This document shows positions 16,769 to 25,164 of a stretch of DNA of 50,457 bases, one piece after another (positions within the stretch are counted from its first letter, which is position 1; every line of letters starts with the position of its first letter). Origin of the DNA: Nitrospirales bacterium (GTDB taxonomy: Bacteria > Nitrospirota > Nitrospiria > Nitrospirales > UBA8639); the NCBI GenBank assembly GCA_009377845.1, contig WHTE01000007.1:1-50457 (forward strand), written 5' to 3'. Below the pieces are notes generated by a model, which worked only from the letters and a program-made list of their open reading frames with translations, was not told the DNA's origin and made no database searches. The position numbers were made by a program, and so were the translations under genes.

Positions 16769-18610
16769 ATGTCACACATTCCTGCGAATCGCCAAGTGTT
16801 ACTGGTCAGTGCGGATTCTGATATGCAAACTTTATTGCGCGAGGCCCTGTCCGTGTCGAGTGTGGGTGCTGAGCCGGTGGATTGCTCACTGAATGGACAA
16901 CATATCCATGGTGGTCAACGACTTTTGCCTCAATTTACACTTGTCTGCGTGGAAGCTGGACATGGTGTCTTGGAGAAGGTGGCGGAGGCCAAAATTACCG
17001 GACATCCCTTCTCTCTCGCCTTTATAGAAGTAGGCCCATGGGAATGGAATTTGTTGCGAGAAATGGTTGAACGGATGTGGGAGTGTGATCACACTCTGCG
17101 GTGCGTCTTCTGTCTGCCACTTGATCGTGCATCATGGCCAGGGTGCCTGTCCTTCAGCCGGCCTGAGCAGTGGGCTGTGCTTCGTATCCCATTACTTAAA
17201 CAAGAGGTCTTTCAATTTGCGTGTTGTCTGAGCGCGGGCATCCCGTCTCCTCTTGATCCTGTGTCCAATGGGCCAGGACATCCTGCTGAAAAAGATAATC
17301 CGCTCCAACGCCAACTGTATCCCAATGCCCATGACCGGGAAGAGAAGACAGGAGAATTGGAATCGGCTCGCGATGCATTAGCCGCTTCCAAGTATTATGT
17401 GGATAACATCCTACGGTCGATGGCGGATTCCCTGTTAGTCATTAATGCCGATATGACCATTGGTGCGGTGAATCCTTCGTTACTGAATCTTTTAGGCTAT
17501 CAAGAACATGACCTGATCGGGGAGTCGCCCGGTTTGATATTTGGCGAAGAGTTTGCTCAGGGAGCCATCATCGAAAATCTGTTACTCCAGGGTTCGGTGA
17601 GCGGGGTGGAATCCAGTTTCCTGACCCATGAGGGGCGAAAAATTCCGATTTCAGTGTCTGGTTCCATGATGCAGGACCAGCAGGGACAATTTCAGGGACT
17701 GGTGTGTGTGGCACAGGATATTACCGAACGAAAACGCATGGAAGAAGAGAAGCTTCAGTTGCATGAGCAGTTATTGGATACCTCACGGCAGCTGGGGATG
17801 GCGGAAGTGGCGACGGGTGTGCTGCATAACGTGGGGAATGTGTTAAATAGCATTAACGTGTCTATCGGGGTGATCACGGATCTTTTGAAAAATTCGATGG
17901 TGGGGGATGTGGGTCGGATCTCACAATTATTGGAAAAGCATCGTGAAGATCTTGGAGCCTACTTCTCGCAGAATCCCAAGGGGAAACAAGTCCCTGGCTT
18001 TTTGGAGAAATTATCGAGGCAATTGGTGGAAGAGAAGCGAGTGGCGCTGCTGGAATTGGACCGATTGCGCGAAAATGCCGGGCATGCCCAGCAATGCGTC
18101 GCAGCCCACCAGGACCTTGCCAATCCCAGTGGAATTACGGAACCGGTGTCCTTGGGCGAATTGATTGACGAGGCTCTGACAGTCAATCAGGACGTGTTGG
18201 GGATGTTCTCTATTAACGTGATTCAGGAATTCCAAGAGGTGCCACAAGTCATTGTGGATAAGCATCAGGTCCTCCAGATACTGGTAGATGTTATTCGCAA
18301 TGCCTGCCAAGCCATGGAATCGGTTTCAATCAAGCAGCTGATTGTGCGTGTGAAACTCATCATTGGCCCCCCCGATTCCATCTGTTTGGAAGTCCAGGAT
18401 ACCGGCAGTGGCATTCCCCGTGACGATCTCACCAGAATCTTTGGACAAGGGTACAGTACTAAATATGGTGGACGGGGATTGAGCCTGCATCGTGGAGCGC
18501 TGATGGCAAAAAATATGGGTGGGGCTCTTCGCGCCCAGAGCGAAGGCGCAGGTCAAGGAGCAACCTTTTTTCTTGACCTGCCAGGCAATTTTCATTTTCC
18601 CGATTTGTAA
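16769..18610 (+). CDS. HNVGN-type histidine kinase with pseudo-receiver and PAS domain, 613 aa
   Basis: Three parts. Residues ~8-155 align with the extended receivers at 12902 and 15045 but have lost the chemistry: the phospho-acceptor Asp is Glu (E87 in AFIEVGPWEW), the acidic pair is only partly kept (SADSD), and the Lys of LRKPFD has become LRIPLL. Residues ~195-325 form a PAS domain ending in a DITERKRMEEE signature. The kinase part has H353 in VLHNVGNVLNS, the block FSQNPKGKQVPGFL (~399-412), N-box N511, G1 DTGSGIP (~544-550) and G2 GGRGLSLH (~567-574), so it looks catalytically intact. Glu may mimic a permanently phosphorylated receiver, but that is inference. The PAS ligand is unknown. 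The protein is cytoplasmic. Confidence 0.85.
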   Translation: MSHIPANRQVLLVSADSDMQTLLREALSVSSVGAEPVDCSLNGQHIHGGQRLLPQFTLVCVEAGHGVLEKVAEAKITGHPFSLAFIEVGPWEWNLLREMVERMWECDHTLRCVFCLPLDRASWPGCLSFSRPEQWAVLRIPLLKQEVFQFACCLSAGIPSPLDPVSNGPGHPAEKDNPLQRQLYPNAHDREEKTGELESARDALAASKYYVDNILRSMADSLLVINADMTIGAVNPSLLNLLGYQEHDLIGESPGLIFGEEFAQGAIIENLLLQGSVSGVESSFLTHEGRKIPISVSGSMMQDQQGQFQGLVCVAQDITERKRMEEEKLQLHEQLLDTSRQLGMAEVATGVLHNVGNVLNSINVSIGVITDLLKNSMVGDVGRISQLLEKHREDLGAYFSQNPKGKQVPGFLEKLSRQLVEEKRVALLELDRLRENAGHAQQCVAAHQDLANPSGITEPVSLGELIDEALTVNQDVLGMFSINVIQEFQEVPQVIVDKHQVLQILVDVIRNACQAMESVSIKQLIVRVKLIIGPPDSICLEVQDTGSGIPRDDLTRIFGQGYSTKYGGRGLSLHRGALMAKNMGGALRAQSEGAGQGATFFLDLPGNFHFPDL

Positions 18611-18788
18611 ATTCTCCATTCAGAGGTTTCAGTTTTTCTTCCTGGGCGTTTCTTCCTGAGTATTGAATTACTCTCTTGTCCCTTCATCCCCGTTGGGACT
18701 GTTCATGTCATGCCTTTCGGGTCTGTTCCTCAAGTGTCAGTCTGGTGCAACCGAGAAAATTTTTGAAGGTGGGTGTGAGGGAGATGTC

Positions 18789-19676
18789 ATGCCTAGGCGA
18801 TTCTTCTGCGTTTCTTGGAGTTTACACGTGAACGAACATTGGCGTCGAACAGATGACGATTCTTGGGATTGGGGTGGAGAAAGGGCTCATGGTACGTGGC
18901 CGCCCCGGTTTCATTCCATGAAACATCTGTTGCCTCGGTCTCTTTCTTTTTCTCCCCCATTGCTTACAAGAGGACAATCGAATGATGGAGAACCCCGGTC
19001 GCAAGCGTTGTCTCATGTTGACAGTGCTCTGGACGAGCATGTTCGTGCCTTAACTCGTGACGCAGGAATGATCCCGGTTGATCTTGAGCGTGTTTTAGAT
19101 TTTGGGGTCGAGGTATTTATCTTATCCGAGGGATGTGCGATCGATTCTTCGCTTGTCGCAGTCGTGTGGCGGCATAGCCTCAGAACGGGCTACCTCGCTG
19201 CCCTGATTTCCTTGAATCAGAGGGCGGGTCAACGCATGGTCTGGCAATCGTTTGTGGGAGGTGTCCTCCATGATATTGGCATGCTGGTTTTTCTGACTCA
19301 GCAGCCACAGATTTTTACGACAGTCGTGGATATGGCGCAATGCCGGGGCTGGGAGTTGCCGATGGTGGAGAGGCAAATGCTGGGAAACACTCATGCTGAA
19401 AGTGGTGCCACCTTTCTGGCACGATGGGGTGTGGATGAGGTTTTGCTCGCCACAGTGGCCTTCCATGATGATCCCTTGAAGGTCCCTCATTCGGCCTTCG
19501 GGCCTTTAACGGCTGTGTATGCCGCCAATCTTGTGGAGGGGGGAGGAATGGCTCAGGATGGGGATGGAGTCATTGGGAGAGAAGGAGAAGCGTATTTAAC
19601 CCGATTGGGATTGTGGGATGATCTGCCACTCTGGCAGGGCTGGATGCGAAATATTCATCAGCTGGCCATTCAATAA
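18789..19676 (+). CDS. HDOD-domain signalling protein, 295 aa
   Basis: The C-terminal ~190 residues match the HDOD (HD-related output) domain: WRHSLRTGYLAAL, then VGGVLHDIGMLV carrying the His-Asp pair (H161/D162 from this start), NTHAESGATFLARWG and FHDDP. HDOD proteins usually act as non-catalytic or weakly catalytic outputs of bacterial signalling. The N-terminal ~90 residues are low in recognisable structure. The ATG at 18789 follows GAGGGAGATGTC; an in-frame TTG at 18663 would add 42 unlikely residues. The gene is 178 bp downstream of the last kinase of the island and in the same direction, so it is a candidate output, but no direct link is visible. Confidence 0.75.
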   Translation: MPRRFFCVSWSLHVNEHWRRTDDDSWDWGGERAHGTWPPRFHSMKHLLPRSLSFSPPLLTRGQSNDGEPRSQALSHVDSALDEHVRALTRDAGMIPVDLERVLDFGVEVFILSEGCAIDSSLVAVVWRHSLRTGYLAALISLNQRAGQRMVWQSFVGGVLHDIGMLVFLTQQPQIFTTVVDMAQCRGWELPMVERQMLGNTHAESGATFLARWGVDEVLLATVAFHDDPLKVPHSAFGPLTAVYAANLVEGGGMAQDGDGVIGREGEAYLTRLGLWDDLPLWQGWMRNIHQLAIQ

Positions 19677-19689
19677 ACACAAGAATCAC

Positions 19690-19956
19690 TCAACGCAATT
19701 TGGCGATTGCTGGTGTCACCTCGAATTCCGGTCGCGTGATCTCAAGCAGATTTTTCTCTTCTCTTTGCCAGCCTTCATCAACACCATCTTCCTTACTTGG
19801 TTTTTCTGGTAGAGTCTGAATATCCCGGATTTGTTGGGTTTCCATTTCCAGGAGGAGCGTGTAGGATTCGCCTGGAGGTTTTGTTTCATTGTTTTGCCAA
19901 GGAGGGATTTGATGGAACATGTCTCTGGACGACTGGTTTCGTGATGTTTCTGACAT
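19690..19956 (-). CDS. Possible small hydrophilic protein, 88 aa
   Basis: A minus-strand frame occupies most of the 359-bp gap between the HDOD gene and the lytic transglycosylase gene, tail-to-tail with the former. The product is hydrophilic and rich in Glu, Gln and Pro, with a central MetGlu/Gln helix-like segment (LLLEMETQQIRDIQ). Codon use is plausible for a real gene. There is no recognisable family and no strong ribosome-binding site. It may be a chance frame. Confidence 0.35.
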   Translation of the reverse strand: MSETSRNQSSRDMFHQIPPWQNNETKPPGESYTLLLEMETQQIRDIQTLPEKPSKEDGVDEGWQREEKNLLEITRPEFEVTPAIAKLR

Positions 19957-20035
19957 GAAGCTTCTGGCTTTCTGATGGTATTATGAGAGAGGAATACTAA
20001 GGCAGTTGGTACGCATCTATAATTGATCGTGGGCC

Positions 20036-22288
20036 ATGAGAATTCTGTCAATACACCGGTTCGGAGGAGTTATCTTGGGAGGGTGTGTGCTTTTCCTTCC
20101 CCATGCCGTCGTTTCCTTGGACCCTCCTTCTGCCCCTTGTCAAAATCCCGAAGGGTGTTTTGCACATTTTCTTGAGCAATTAGAAAAGCCCGGAGATGTT
20201 CCTGGAACTCCATCGGGCCATGCCAGATTTTTTCATCAGATCGTCACAGCCTATGGGGATACAGCTTTGGCAAGACGCGCCGCATTCCGTTATGGGCATT
20301 GGCTCAAAGAAACCTCCCCTTTAGAGGCTATTCCCTTTCTGCAAGCTTCTCTTCATGATTACCCTCTTCTAGGGGATTATATCACCTTTTGGTTGGGGCA
20401 GGCTTATGCCAACGCTGGCTTAGGGAAAGAGGCGGCAGATGCGTTTCGACAGGTCAATGATCAATATTCCGATTCATTGCTCCGGTCTGAAGCGCTCTAC
20501 GCAGCTGGGAATGTTTTGACAAAAATGGGAGATTGTGAGACGGCCCTTTCGATGTTGTCTCAGGCCCTCAGTGTCGCATCTGGTCACCCCAAAGCTGCTG
20601 AGGCGTTATTCCAAATGGGAATTTGTGCAGGTCAGCTGGGACAAAGGGAAAAGGCTATTGAGATTTTCCGTGAGTTGTGGTGGAAATTCCCCTTAGCCCA
20701 AGAGAGTTCGCAGGCAGAGCACTGGCTACGCCAGGAATTGGGCTCCTTGTTTTTACCATCACTGATAGAGCGGTACCAGCGAGGCATGGCTTTGTATGAC
20801 GGGGGGGACTTGGAGCAAGCCGTTCGGGAATTTCAACGCTTTGTCTCGTTGTCTTCCCCTACTCCTCAATTTTTTCAAGTCCAATACAAGTTAGCCATGG
20901 CCTTAGTTCGGTTGAAACGGTATGACCAGGCGGAAGCAATTTTGACCACTTTATCTCGTTCCTCTTCCTCCAGGACAAATGATGCGTGGGTCTGGTTGGG
21001 GCGAGTGTATTTGCGCCAGGGCAAAGGGCCGCAATTGGAGGCTCTTATACGAACCCTGTCTGCTGAAAAATTACCCGGTGATCAGCAATCGTTGTTATTC
21101 ACGTTTTACGGGATTTGGCTGGAAGATCATTCCCGCTGGCCAGAGGCCGGGAAAGCCTATGAGAGGGCGGCCGGAGTGGCCCATACGCTTATGCAGCGGT
21201 GGGATGCGCTCTGGCGAGTGGGGTGGATTCACTATCAGCGGAATCAATTTGTGGAAGCCATTGATACGTTTCAGGAGATTATCCAGGAAGTGGGAACTCC
21301 CAATTCCGATTCTTCCCTGCATGCTGCCTCACAGGCTTTATATTGGCTGGCCCGTTCGCAGGAGCATCTTGGGCAGATGGAACCCGCGAGACAACGTCTT
21401 CAGGAGTTAAGCCATGACTACCCGTTTACCTACTATGGCCAGTTGGCAGAAATTCGACTCGGTCCCACGGAATTCTCAACGAGGCGATGGACCGTGTTGG
21501 CATCGCATGACACGATGAGTGTCGTGACTCCCCCTCATCTCCAGCATGATATTCATTATCTAAAGACTCAAGAACTGCGGGCCCTTCAATTGTTCAAGGA
21601 GGCGGTCCAGGAACTCGAGGGCGTCTTTACACGCTATGGAGCGGATTCCCAGGCTTTTCCTCAATTGGTCTCGCTAGCGAGCGAAGTTGGGGCCTATGAT
21701 GTCGGTATCCGATTGGCCATTCGGCATTTTGGCGCGACGTTGAGGAAAGGGCAGCTTCCCCTCTCTTCCCCTGCCTGGTTGGGAGCCTTTCCCATGGGCC
21801 ACCAGATGGTCATTCAATCCTTTGTACCCGGGCATGTGGATCCGTTTTTAGTCGCCGGGCTTATTCGTGAAGAAAGTCTGTATAGCGCTCGTGTAGTTTC
21901 TCCGGTTGGAGCGATCGGCCTAATGCAACTTATGCCTGCTACAGCCGAAAAAGTGGCTCTTCAATTGGGACTGCGGGACTCGGATTATGATCCACAGGGT
22001 CTGTATGAACCAGAACACAACATTCAATTGGGAACATATTACCTGGGCCAATTGCTGAATGAATTCCAAGACAATATTATTTATTCCGTGGCCGCCTATA
22101 ATGCTGGACCTCAGGCGGTAAAACGATGGATTGCGCAAAATGGTCAACGTGACCCTGATGAATTTGTGGAGCTTATTGGATATCGGGAAACCCGTGGATA
22201 CGTGAAACGGGTAGTGGAAAGTTATCGGATTTATCGGATGTTGTTTGGGGATGCCTGTCAGGGTGTTTCTCTTGACAGGTTTTGTTGA
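20036..22288 (+). CDS. slt: Soluble lytic murein transglycosylase (Slt70-like) with TPR superhelix, 750 aa
   Basis: The enzyme cleaves the MurNAc-GlcNAc bond of peptidoglycan with formation of 1,6-anhydroMurNAc, in the periplasm. A signal peptide covers ~1-27 (hydrophobic FGGVILGGCVLFLPHAVV). Residues ~40-580 are alpha-helical TPR/TolA-like repeats that in Slt70 form the ring. The C-terminal SLT domain (~600-735) has the catalytic Glu at 613 (IREES), GAIGLMQLMPAT, and AAYNAGP. The length is close to E. coli Slt plus extra repeats. No lipobox is evident. The ZapB-like and ZapA genes follow 49 bp downstream, consistent with a role in remodelling the wall during growth or division. Confidence 0.9.
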   Translation: MRILSIHRFGGVILGGCVLFLPHAVVSLDPPSAPCQNPEGCFAHFLEQLEKPGDVPGTPSGHARFFHQIVTAYGDTALARRAAFRYGHWLKETSPLEAIPFLQASLHDYPLLGDYITFWLGQAYANAGLGKEAADAFRQVNDQYSDSLLRSEALYAAGNVLTKMGDCETALSMLSQALSVASGHPKAAEALFQMGICAGQLGQREKAIEIFRELWWKFPLAQESSQAEHWLRQELGSLFLPSLIERYQRGMALYDGGDLEQAVREFQRFVSLSSPTPQFFQVQYKLAMALVRLKRYDQAEAILTTLSRSSSSRTNDAWVWLGRVYLRQGKGPQLEALIRTLSAEKLPGDQQSLLFTFYGIWLEDHSRWPEAGKAYERAAGVAHTLMQRWDALWRVGWIHYQRNQFVEAIDTFQEIIQEVGTPNSDSSLHAASQALYWLARSQEHLGQMEPARQRLQELSHDYPFTYYGQLAEIRLGPTEFSTRRWTVLASHDTMSVVTPPHLQHDIHYLKTQELRALQLFKEAVQELEGVFTRYGADSQAFPQLVSLASEVGAYDVGIRLAIRHFGATLRKGQLPLSSPAWLGAFPMGHQMVIQSFVPGHVDPFLVAGLIREESLYSARVVSPVGAIGLMQLMPATAEKVALQLGLRDSDYDPQGLYEPEHNIQLGTYYLGQLLNEFQDNIIYSVAAYNAGPQAVKRWIAQNGQRDPDEFVELIGYRETRGYVKRVVESYRIYRMLFGDACQGVSLDRFC

Positions 22289-22337
22289 ACGAACTATAGT
22301 CCGGGTCGTTTGAGCTTGCGAACAAGGAGGCGTGTCC

Positions 22338-22571
22338 GTGAGTGTGGAAAAGTTGGAAACGTTGGAAGTTCGGGTTAGGAAATTGCTTGATCTGGTCGTT
22401 GAACTACGGCAGGATAAATCCCATCTTGAACAAGAGTTGGAAGCGACTCGAGAACGGCTCAGCAAACACGAAGAAATGTCTGAAGGTTGGGAAGAAGAAC
22501 GGACTACCATTCGATCCCGAATTGAAAAAGTACTTGGCGAGCTTGAATTTTTAGACCGCTCGAACGATTAG
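22338..22571 (+). CDS. ZapB-like short coiled-coil division protein, 77 aa
   Basis: Almost the whole chain is a heptad-repeat coiled coil (VEKLETLEVRVRKLL ... LEQELEATRERL), as in ZapB, which bridges ZapA-FtsZ to the Ter region in E. coli. The assignment rests on size, coiled coil and position directly before zapA, not on strong identity, so ZapB-like is the right strength of claim. The start GTG at 22338 has AAGGAGG seven bases upstream; an in-frame GTG at 22332 sits only one base after that site. ZapA starts 15 bp after its stop, so they are surely cotranscribed. Confidence 0.65.
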   Translation: MSVEKLETLEVRVRKLLDLVVELRQDKSHLEQELEATRERLSKHEEMSEGWEEERTTIRSRIEKVLGELEFLDRSND

Positions 22572-22586
22572 CTTGGGAAATCAAGA

Positions 22587-22880
22587 ATGACGAGGACCAT
22601 TGAAGTGGAAATCTTTGGTCATCGGATTTCTCTCCAGGGAGAAGGAGATGAGGCTTACTTTCATGAGTTGGCCGGATATGTCGATGCGCAAATGCGCACC
22701 CTGGCGCAAAAAACACGAATCAGTACTCCCACCAAACTGGCCATTTTGGCCGCTATTAACATTACCGATCAGCTCTTTCGGCAAGAGAGACACCGCCAGT
22801 TTGGGGAGGCTGAGATAGAGCGCCGGACTCAAGTCTTGCTGGAAACGATTGAAAAACATTTAGAGACCAATCCGAATTGA
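22587..22880 (+). CDS. zapA: Cell division protein ZapA, 97 aa
   Basis: ZapA binds FtsZ and bundles protofilaments at the division site. The N-terminal beta/alpha part shows the family pattern: a short strand EVEIFGHRISLQG, then YFHELAGYVDAQMRTLA, and the conserved ILAAINITDQLF segment, followed by a C-terminal coiled-coil helix. The length (97) is normal. It lies directly after the ZapB-like gene with the same orientation. In many bacteria zapA is followed by 6S RNA; here the 700-bp downstream region shows no gene I could identify with certainty. Confidence 0.85.
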   Translation: MTRTIEVEIFGHRISLQGEGDEAYFHELAGYVDAQMRTLAQKTRISTPTKLAILAAINITDQLFRQERHRQFGEAEIERRTQVLLETIEKHLETNPN

Positions 22881-23581
22881 ATTCCTCGCGTTTTTCTCCC
22901 CCATCCAGCATTAGCTAGGTATCACCTTTTTAAATCAACTGGTTGAAGTGATTGAGCTCGTCCCTTGGCGGACTTATAGGTACGCCTATGACCATCATCT
23001 TACTACCTCATTATTGAAATACGTCTTCGTGTTCTGATATTTTAAAATTCATAAGTTATTGAATTTCCAAGAAAGGAATATCCCTCTTGTAGGGGGAATT
23101 GAACTGGAGACCCGCTATGGCAAGGATTTTCATGGTCATGGTGGGTTTTTTTTATGGGATCGTACGAGGTAGGAAACTTTCATTTGAGGGCAGGTTGAAT
23201 TTCTGGAAATGGATGACAAAGAAGCAAGGGGCCCCTTTCAGTCGGAATGGCTCGCCTTTTGACCTGAAAATTTCAGACTTTTGGCGTGTGTTATACCCAC
23301 TACCTTCTCTGTTGGACAGCAACCTTGAAGGAAGGGTTCATTGGGCGAGTCGTTTGCGTGATGTCATGACCTCTTTTCGCTTAGCGGATTTTTCCGCTTT
23401 TTCCCCTCCTCGTTTCCTAAAACTCTGGGTCTTCTGTCCTATCAGATAGGCCTTTCTCCGGTTTTCTTTTCCCTTTCTTTTCGGATTTGTCCTTATTGTT
23501 CGATGGGTATTTCCCATCTTGCGAAGGAATGACGAATCTTTTTCATGATATTTACATGAGGAAACGAATAGGAGCCAACCT
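22881..23581. other. Intergenic region between zapA and rny
   Basis: 700 bp without a convincing gene. A plus-strand frame at 23099-23449 (116 aa; alternative start at 23117) has a basic, aromatic-rich product, no good ribosome-binding site and no recognised family, so it is not called. A short hairpin (ATAGG/CCTAT around 22977-22990) lies in the first half. A terminator-like hairpin occurs at 23383-23402. A 6S RNA was considered because of the zapA neighbour, but its signature structure could not be confirmed by eye. Confidence 0.4.
23383..23402 (+). terminator. Candidate intrinsic terminator
   Basis: AGCGGA (23383-23388) pairs with TCCGCT (23393-23398) around a TTTT loop and is followed by TTTT (23399-23402). 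The stem is short (6 bp), so it would be a weak terminator. It lies upstream of rny and could end a transcript coming from zapA or from an unidentified small RNA. Confidence 0.45.
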
Positions 23582-25144
23582 ATGGAAACGGTAATTCCCA
23601 TACTTGCAGTGTTCATCGGACTCATTGTCGGATTTGTATTGTCGAAGGTTTATCAGCAGCAGAGGGACTCGAAACGACGGTCTGAAGCAGAAGAGCAAGC
23701 TCAACAGCTTACGCAAAACGCCCAGCGAGAGTCAGAAAATCTGGTCAAGGAAGCCAAAATCGAAGCGAAAGATCTGCTGTTTCAAGCCAAGTCTGAACTT
23801 GAAGCCAAAGAGAAGGAAAAGAGGAATGAGATTCAGGCCGCCGACCGAAAAATCCAACAACGCGAAGAGGCACTTGAACGAAAGATAAGCCAATTTGAAA
23901 AACGTGATGAGGAGATGCGGCGAAAGGAGCATTCCCTCAAAGATAAGGAAGAGGCTCTGGCCAATAAGACAGCGGCCTGTGAACAAGCTATTAAAGAGCA
24001 CCGGCTCGCTCTGGAGCAGGTGGCAGGAATTACGACCGAAGAAGCCAAGCGTCAGTTATTGAGTGAAATTGAAAGTGAAGCCCGCATGGATGCGGCTTTG
24101 TTAACAAAACGAATTTTGGATGAGGCGAAGGAAACGGCAGAGCGGGAAGCCCGAGAAATTGTGACCAGGTCTATACAGCGGATCACGAGGGATTACGTCA
24201 ACGAAGCCACGATTTCAGTGGTGCCTCTTGCGAATGATGGCATGAAAGGAAGGATCATCGGTCGTGAGGGCAGAAATATTCGGGCACTGGAGGCAGCAAC
24301 TGGCGTAGATCTGATTATTGATGAAACCCCGGAGGCAGTGATCGTGTCCGGATTTGATCCTCTTCGTAGAGAGGTCGCGAAAATTGCGCTGGAACGTCTC
24401 ATGCAGGATGGGCGTATTCACCCCACTCGAATTGAGGAAGTCGTGGAAAAGGTCAAAGGTGACCTGGACAAAATAATGCGGGATGAAGCCGAAAAAGTCA
24501 TCTTTGAAGTAGGCCTATCGGATTTCCATCCTGAGATTGTCAAATTGTTGGGTCGCCTGAAATACCGGACCAGTTATGGCCAAAATAATTTATATCATGC
24601 CAGGGAAGCCTCCTATATCTGCGGAATTATGGCTGCCGAGTTGGGTTTGGATGTGAAGTTGGCCAAGCGGGGAGCCTTGTTGCATGATATTGGGAAAGTT
24701 GTCAGCCATGAAGAGGAAGGCACGCATGCGATGCTCGGGGCGGAATTGGCGAAGAAGTTTGGAGAGTCTGAGCTCATTGTGAATGCCATTGCCGCCCATC
24801 ATGAGCAAGTTGAGCCGCTTTGCCCCGAATCGGTTTTAGTGGCTGCGGCAGAAGCGTTGTCGGCAGCCCGTCCGGGCGCCAGACGCGAAACGCTAGAAGC
24901 CTATGTGAAGCGATTGGAAAAGCTGGAATCGCTAGCGACTGGGTTTGCGGGGGTTGATAAGGCTTATGCGATTCAAGCTGGTCGTGAAATTCGGGTCATT
25001 ATCCGTCAAGGGGAATTAAACGATAGTGAAAGTTTCGCCTTATCTCGAGATTTAGCCAAAAAGATTGAACAAGAACTGACGTACCCCGGCCAGATCAAGG
25101 TGACCGTCATTCGTGAAAATCGATTTATTGAATTTGCCAAATAG
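23582..25144 (+). CDS. rny: Ribonuclease Y, 520 aa
   Basis: Membrane-anchored endoribonuclease that starts mRNA decay. The N-terminal transmembrane helix spans ~3-20 (VIPILAVFIGLIVGFVL), a long charged coiled coil ~25-175 follows, then a KH RNA-binding domain (GRIIGREGRNIRALE, ~ residues 222-236) and an HD domain with the catalytic His-Asp in GALLHDIGKV (~ 363-372). The length matches the usual ~520 residues. The ATG at 23582 follows AGGAGCC. The ymdB gene lies 20 bp downstream, the usual rny-ymdB order. Confidence 0.95.
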   Translation: METVIPILAVFIGLIVGFVLSKVYQQQRDSKRRSEAEEQAQQLTQNAQRESENLVKEAKIEAKDLLFQAKSELEAKEKEKRNEIQAADRKIQQREEALERKISQFEKRDEEMRRKEHSLKDKEEALANKTAACEQAIKEHRLALEQVAGITTEEAKRQLLSEIESEARMDAALLTKRILDEAKETAEREAREIVTRSIQRITRDYVNEATISVVPLANDGMKGRIIGREGRNIRALEAATGVDLIIDETPEAVIVSGFDPLRREVAKIALERLMQDGRIHPTRIEEVVEKVKGDLDKIMRDEAEKVIFEVGLSDFHPEIVKLLGRLKYRTSYGQNNLYHAREASYICGIMAAELGLDVKLAKRGALLHDIGKVVSHEEEGTHAMLGAELAKKFGESELIVNAIAAHHEQVEPLCPESVLVAAAEALSAARPGARRETLEAYVKRLEKLESLATGFAGVDKAYAIQAGREIRVIIRQGELNDSESFALSRDLAKKIEQELTYPGQIKVTVIRENRFIEFAK

Positions 25145-25164
25145 CCCTATTTTTGAAGGAAGCC

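Noticed and set aside
23099-23449. 116-codon plus-strand frame upstream of rny
   Set aside because: It lacks a good ribosome-binding site and a family; it spans the terminator-like hairpin, and its composition (basic, Phe and Trp rich) looks like chance.
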